Of a stretch of 64,000 nucleotides of DNA, positions 61,583 through 64,000 are shown piece after piece. The stretch lies in assembly GCF_000715075.1 (NCBI RefSeq), contig NC_134095.1, positions 55,920,419 through 55,984,418 of the forward strand, given 5' to 3'. The stretch's first letter is position 1; the number at the start of each line of letters is the position of its first letter. The translations under genes and the position numbers were made by a program. The stretch is from Nicotiana tabacum. Its lineage: Eukaryota; Streptophyta; Magnoliopsida; Solanales; Solanaceae. The notes under the pieces were generated by a model. The model saw nothing but the letters and a program-made list of their open reading frames with translations. It was not told where the DNA came from and ran no database searches.

Positions 61583-62236
61583 ATGATGACTGCCAACGCA
61601 TCGACAAGTCGAACACCGGCGTTGGCACCGACAGAGAAACCCGGAAAATTTTCTAGGATGGATTTCAAGCGCTGGCAGCAGCAAATGTTCTTCTACTTGA
61701 CTACGCCATGTCTACAAAAGTTCATCAAGGAAGATGTTCCTGATCTTCCAGATGAAACTCTAGAGAATGAAAGCTTTCTCGTGATTGAGGCGTGGAAGCA
61801 TTCTGACTTCTTGTGCAGGAATTATATTCTTAGCGGACTGGAGGATAATCTGTATAATGTATACAGTAGCGTGGAGACGTCAAAAGAATTGTGGAACGCG
61901 CTTGAAAGGAAATACAAAATAGAAGATGCCGGTATGAAGAAATTCGTCGCTGCAAAATTTTTGGACTACAAAATGGTAGATAACAAGTCTGTTATTACCC
62001 AAGTCCAGGAATTACAAGTGATTATTCATGATCTACTTACTGAAGGTATATTTCAAATGAATACTAATGTTGAAAGTAAAATTTTTAGTAATTTTACTAA
62101 CGGAATTTTCATTGAAGGTCTTGTCATCAATGAAGCATTCCAAGTAGCAGCAATAATTGAGAAGTTGCCTCCATTGTGGAAGGACTTCAAAAATTATTTG
62201 AAACATAAACGAAAGGAGATCAAACAAAGTCATTAA
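61583..62236 (+). pseudogene. copia gag, truncated and missing its usual start
   Basis: Gag of the UBN2/retrotransposon-gag-2 type: KFSRMDFKRWQQQMFFYLTT, then SKELWNALERKYKIEDAGMK, then IIEKLPPLWKDFKNYLKHKR. The second copy starts with ATGGCGAAT at 63948; here the same place (61554) reads AAAGGCGAAT, so that ATG is lost. The frame is open from 61523, and the first useful start is MM at 61583. A 72-bp in-frame insertion (62048-62119) interrupts the conserved HDLLTEG-LVINEAFQ region. The frame stops shortly after LKHKRKE, before any zinc knuckle, where pol-side sequence has been lost. Confidence 0.8.
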
Positions 62237-62740
62237 TGACGGTTCAACATTGTCAACAAAAATTTTGGTCCATTCTCGTGATGAGACAATGTTCAGTACC
62301 AAGGATAAAGCATGAAGGCTTTTTAATGATTTCTAAATTTGATACGGGGTATATCAAATAGTGTATCTACGGGATGACACGTTTAGAAATCACCTATGTA
62401 AGTGTGAAGTGTTAGCCGCTTCAAGGAGAATTTTGCAAGGCCAATTCTCTACGCACTTATGAAACCAGGCGGTGTTCATGGCTGAAACGAACACAACAAT
62501 GAGAACCAAAGACGGTTAAGGGTTGATTGTGTGACTTATGGTTGTCTAGGTATACACTAAAGTTCGACGGTTCAAAGATATCAAATCTACCGATTGACCG
62601 AGTATATCCGACATAAGTTCACTACGGAAAGTTCAAAGGGAAACCTACTTATCCAGATGCAATTAATCCTTGCTTGCAAATCACACAAGTTTTTCATGCA
62701 TACTTCCGTGATATAGCCATTCCCCATTCATGTGGGGGAT
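62237..62740 (+). other. Noncoding internal remnant before the second LTR
   Basis: No ORF. It represents the 3' untranslated end of the element after deletion of pol. It ends with PPT-like TGTGGGGGAT directly before the LTR start at 62741. Confidence 0.65.
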
Positions 62741-63740
62741 TGTTGAGTTTTTTTTAATATAGAAAGGCATTAAAAAGATGGTGAATGGGAAATGGAGGCA
62801 AATGAAAATTTTGAGTAAAATTTTAAGTTTCCCTCTCCTTTTAATGAGACATTGTCCCTCATTGGTAGATGAAAATGTGTTTGGTGGGTTTATATACAAA
62901 TTCACTTCATGTAGCTCTTAAAGAGTTAGGAAGAAGGCAAGCCTCGCGTCGTCGTCGTCGCTCGCTCGCTCGGCTACGGCTATGGCTTCGGATTCGGCTT
63001 CGGCTTTGGATTCGGATTCGGATTTGAATTTGGATTTGGTCAAATGATCGATTGATTGATTAATTTTTTGGACCAAATTTATTTGTTAATAATAGATATT
63101 AACGTACTATTATCCGTATTTGTAACGGATTTGTTCCAATCCGTGTATTGTACCACCAGTTGCAATAGCAGCCGCCTAGTGCTCCTCCCACCATGGCTAA
63201 GTGCTTGCTCCATAACAAGCTAGTGCATGCTCCACCATGGCTTGCTCCATAACAAGATAGTGCATGCTCCACCATGGAGAGGGGGCGGGTCTCACAACTG
63301 ACTGCTATAAATATGAACAGCAGCAGTTGGAGAAAAGACACAACGAAACAGAATTGAGAGCTATTGATCTTCTCTTCACCGAAAACTCATTGTTGGCTAA
63401 AATCTGCATTCCTTCCTCTCAGAATTTCCACTCGACTTCTGAGTTTTCCTCCCTTGTTCTGCATTGTTTTAAACTACAAACAAATCATCCGTACGTGTGA
63501 TTTGCTGCCGAACTTTGTATTCGCTGAAACACTGGAGTTTGAAGTACCGCTAAACCAGTGTGTAATTCGTTCTATCCTGGGAGAAAATAATCCATAACCT
63601 TGGGTACTAGGAGGGGATTAAATTCCTTAAGGAAACACTGTGAATTCAGTGAGCTCGAATTAATTTCTTTTTTATTTATTTTTTCGTTTATAAGCTAACG
63701 TTCTAATTTCCATAATCATTATTTACAAATACAGGCATAA
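62741..63740 (+). repeat. Second LTR of the plus-strand copia array
   Basis: Left edge firm at 62741, right edge approximate. TATA word TATAAATA at 63306-63313. It differs from the first LTR by a segment of roughly 140 bp (about 62905-63070) containing a hexanucleotide-like array. Confidence 0.7.
62946..63040. repeat. Simple-repeat tract in the second LTR: (GTC)n, (GCTC)n, then TTCGGA/TTCGGC hexamers
   Basis: Successive runs of CGTCGTCGTC, CTCGCTCGCT and about ten GG-ATTC/GG-CTTC hexamers with gradual drift to GGATTTG. Absent from the first LTR. Confidence 0.9.
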
Positions 63741-63947
63741 CAACAACAAGCTTGTGGAATTTAGTAATTTTACTTTCTGTATTTGTGGTATTCTTATTAT
63801 TCAAGAAACTTAAAACCATTGTGGTTTAGTGTGCTCCCATTTGGAGAGTAAAGCCTTCGTGGCATTTTGTTGGAGATTAAAATCTATGTGATTTTTCACT
63901 CCTGTTTTAAACGTTTGTTTGTGTCATTTTTTTTTCAGAAAAAAAAA

Positions 63948-64000
63948 ATGGCGAATGACGGAAATCAAGCTGTTCTGATGATGACTGCCAACACATCGAC
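63948..64000 (+). pseudogene. Start of copia gag, second unit (cut by the window end)
   Basis: ATGGCGAATGACGG opens a frame reading MANDGNQAVLMMTANTS, aligned with 61556-61610. Whether this unit has a complete pol cannot be seen. Confidence 0.65.

Larger units (their letters stand above)
60485..64000 (+). mobile_element. Second copia tandem arrangement: LTR, gag-only unit, LTR, gag (runs off window)
   Basis: LTR copies start at 60485 and 62741 (TGTTGAGTTTTTTTTAATATAG). The first is preceded by host-like CTATA, the second by a PPT (TGTGGGGGAT, 62731-62740). After each LTR a leader and the same gag begins (61583 and 63948). So the second LTR is the 3' LTR of the first unit and the 5' LTR of the next. 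Between gag and the second LTR only about 500 noncoding bases remain, so the first unit lacks all of pol. The right end of the array is outside the window. Confidence 0.78.

Noticed and set aside
1..64000. Endogenous pararetrovirus (common in Nicotiana)
   Set aside because: All RT and integrase signals come with LTR, PBS and PPT structures or integrase domains. No movement-protein or coat-protein-like ORF was seen.
1..64000. CRISPR array, operon or prophage
   Set aside because: Introns, plant transposons and host genes show plant nuclear DNA. No regularly spaced repeat-spacer structure was seen.

Overview
The window is plant nuclear DNA from the Solanaceae, most likely Nicotiana. The evidence is spliceosomal introns with plant GT-AG borders, nested LTR retrotransposons of solanaceous type (chromovirus-like Ty3/gypsy, Ogre/Tat-like, copia), Stowaway, hAT and Mutator-like MITEs, a TS/Au-type SINE, and two ordinary plant housekeeping genes. 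There are no operons, CRISPR arrays or bacterial features. The genus is an inference; the family is fairly secure.

Layout. 1-30753 is a nested retrotransposon block. Its oldest layer is a tandem array of one defective copia family on the minus strand: internal region, shared LTR (20697-24175), internal region, LTR (28793-30753). The left internal copy was later split by a truncated Ogre/Tat-like element (1469-1831 plus 12041-18972). That element carries a nearly complete Ty3/gypsy element (1832-12040, 5-bp target duplication ATTTT) and a hAT-type element (15644-16526). The shared copia LTR carries a 1.5-kb terminal-inverted-repeat element (22543-24058) with a broken DUF4283 gene inside. 30754-36250 is AT-rich and holds a tetranucleotide microsatellite, a LINE zf-RVT remnant and a decayed Ty3/gypsy gag with a PBS-like site and LTR remnant.

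The two host genes are both on the plus strand and both appear intact. 36397-48074 is a 15-exon M14-type zinc carboxypeptidase of the SOL1 / carboxypeptidase D family (485 codons). 54310-57488 is a 7-exon choline/ethanolamine kinase (370 codons) with an extra 5'UTR intron. They share no obvious pathway: one is a peptide-processing membrane enzyme, the other the first step of the CDP-choline route. The DNA between them holds MITEs, a solo LTR (50847-52077) with its own MITE, and a Stowaway element.

57992-58101 is a truncated SINE with a 14-bp target duplication. 58116-60484 is mostly unassigned, with LTR-like sequence. 60485 to the window end is a second tandem arrangement, this time plus strand: LTR, gag-only internal region, LTR, gag running off the end.

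I found no clearly new biological system. The most interesting material is structural: two LTR-sharing tandem arrays in one window, a gene fragment carried by a TIR element, a microhomology deletion that removed protease and zinc knuckle from a Ty3 element, a recurrent motif in a copia leader, and intron-resident tandem repeats in the SOL1-like gene.
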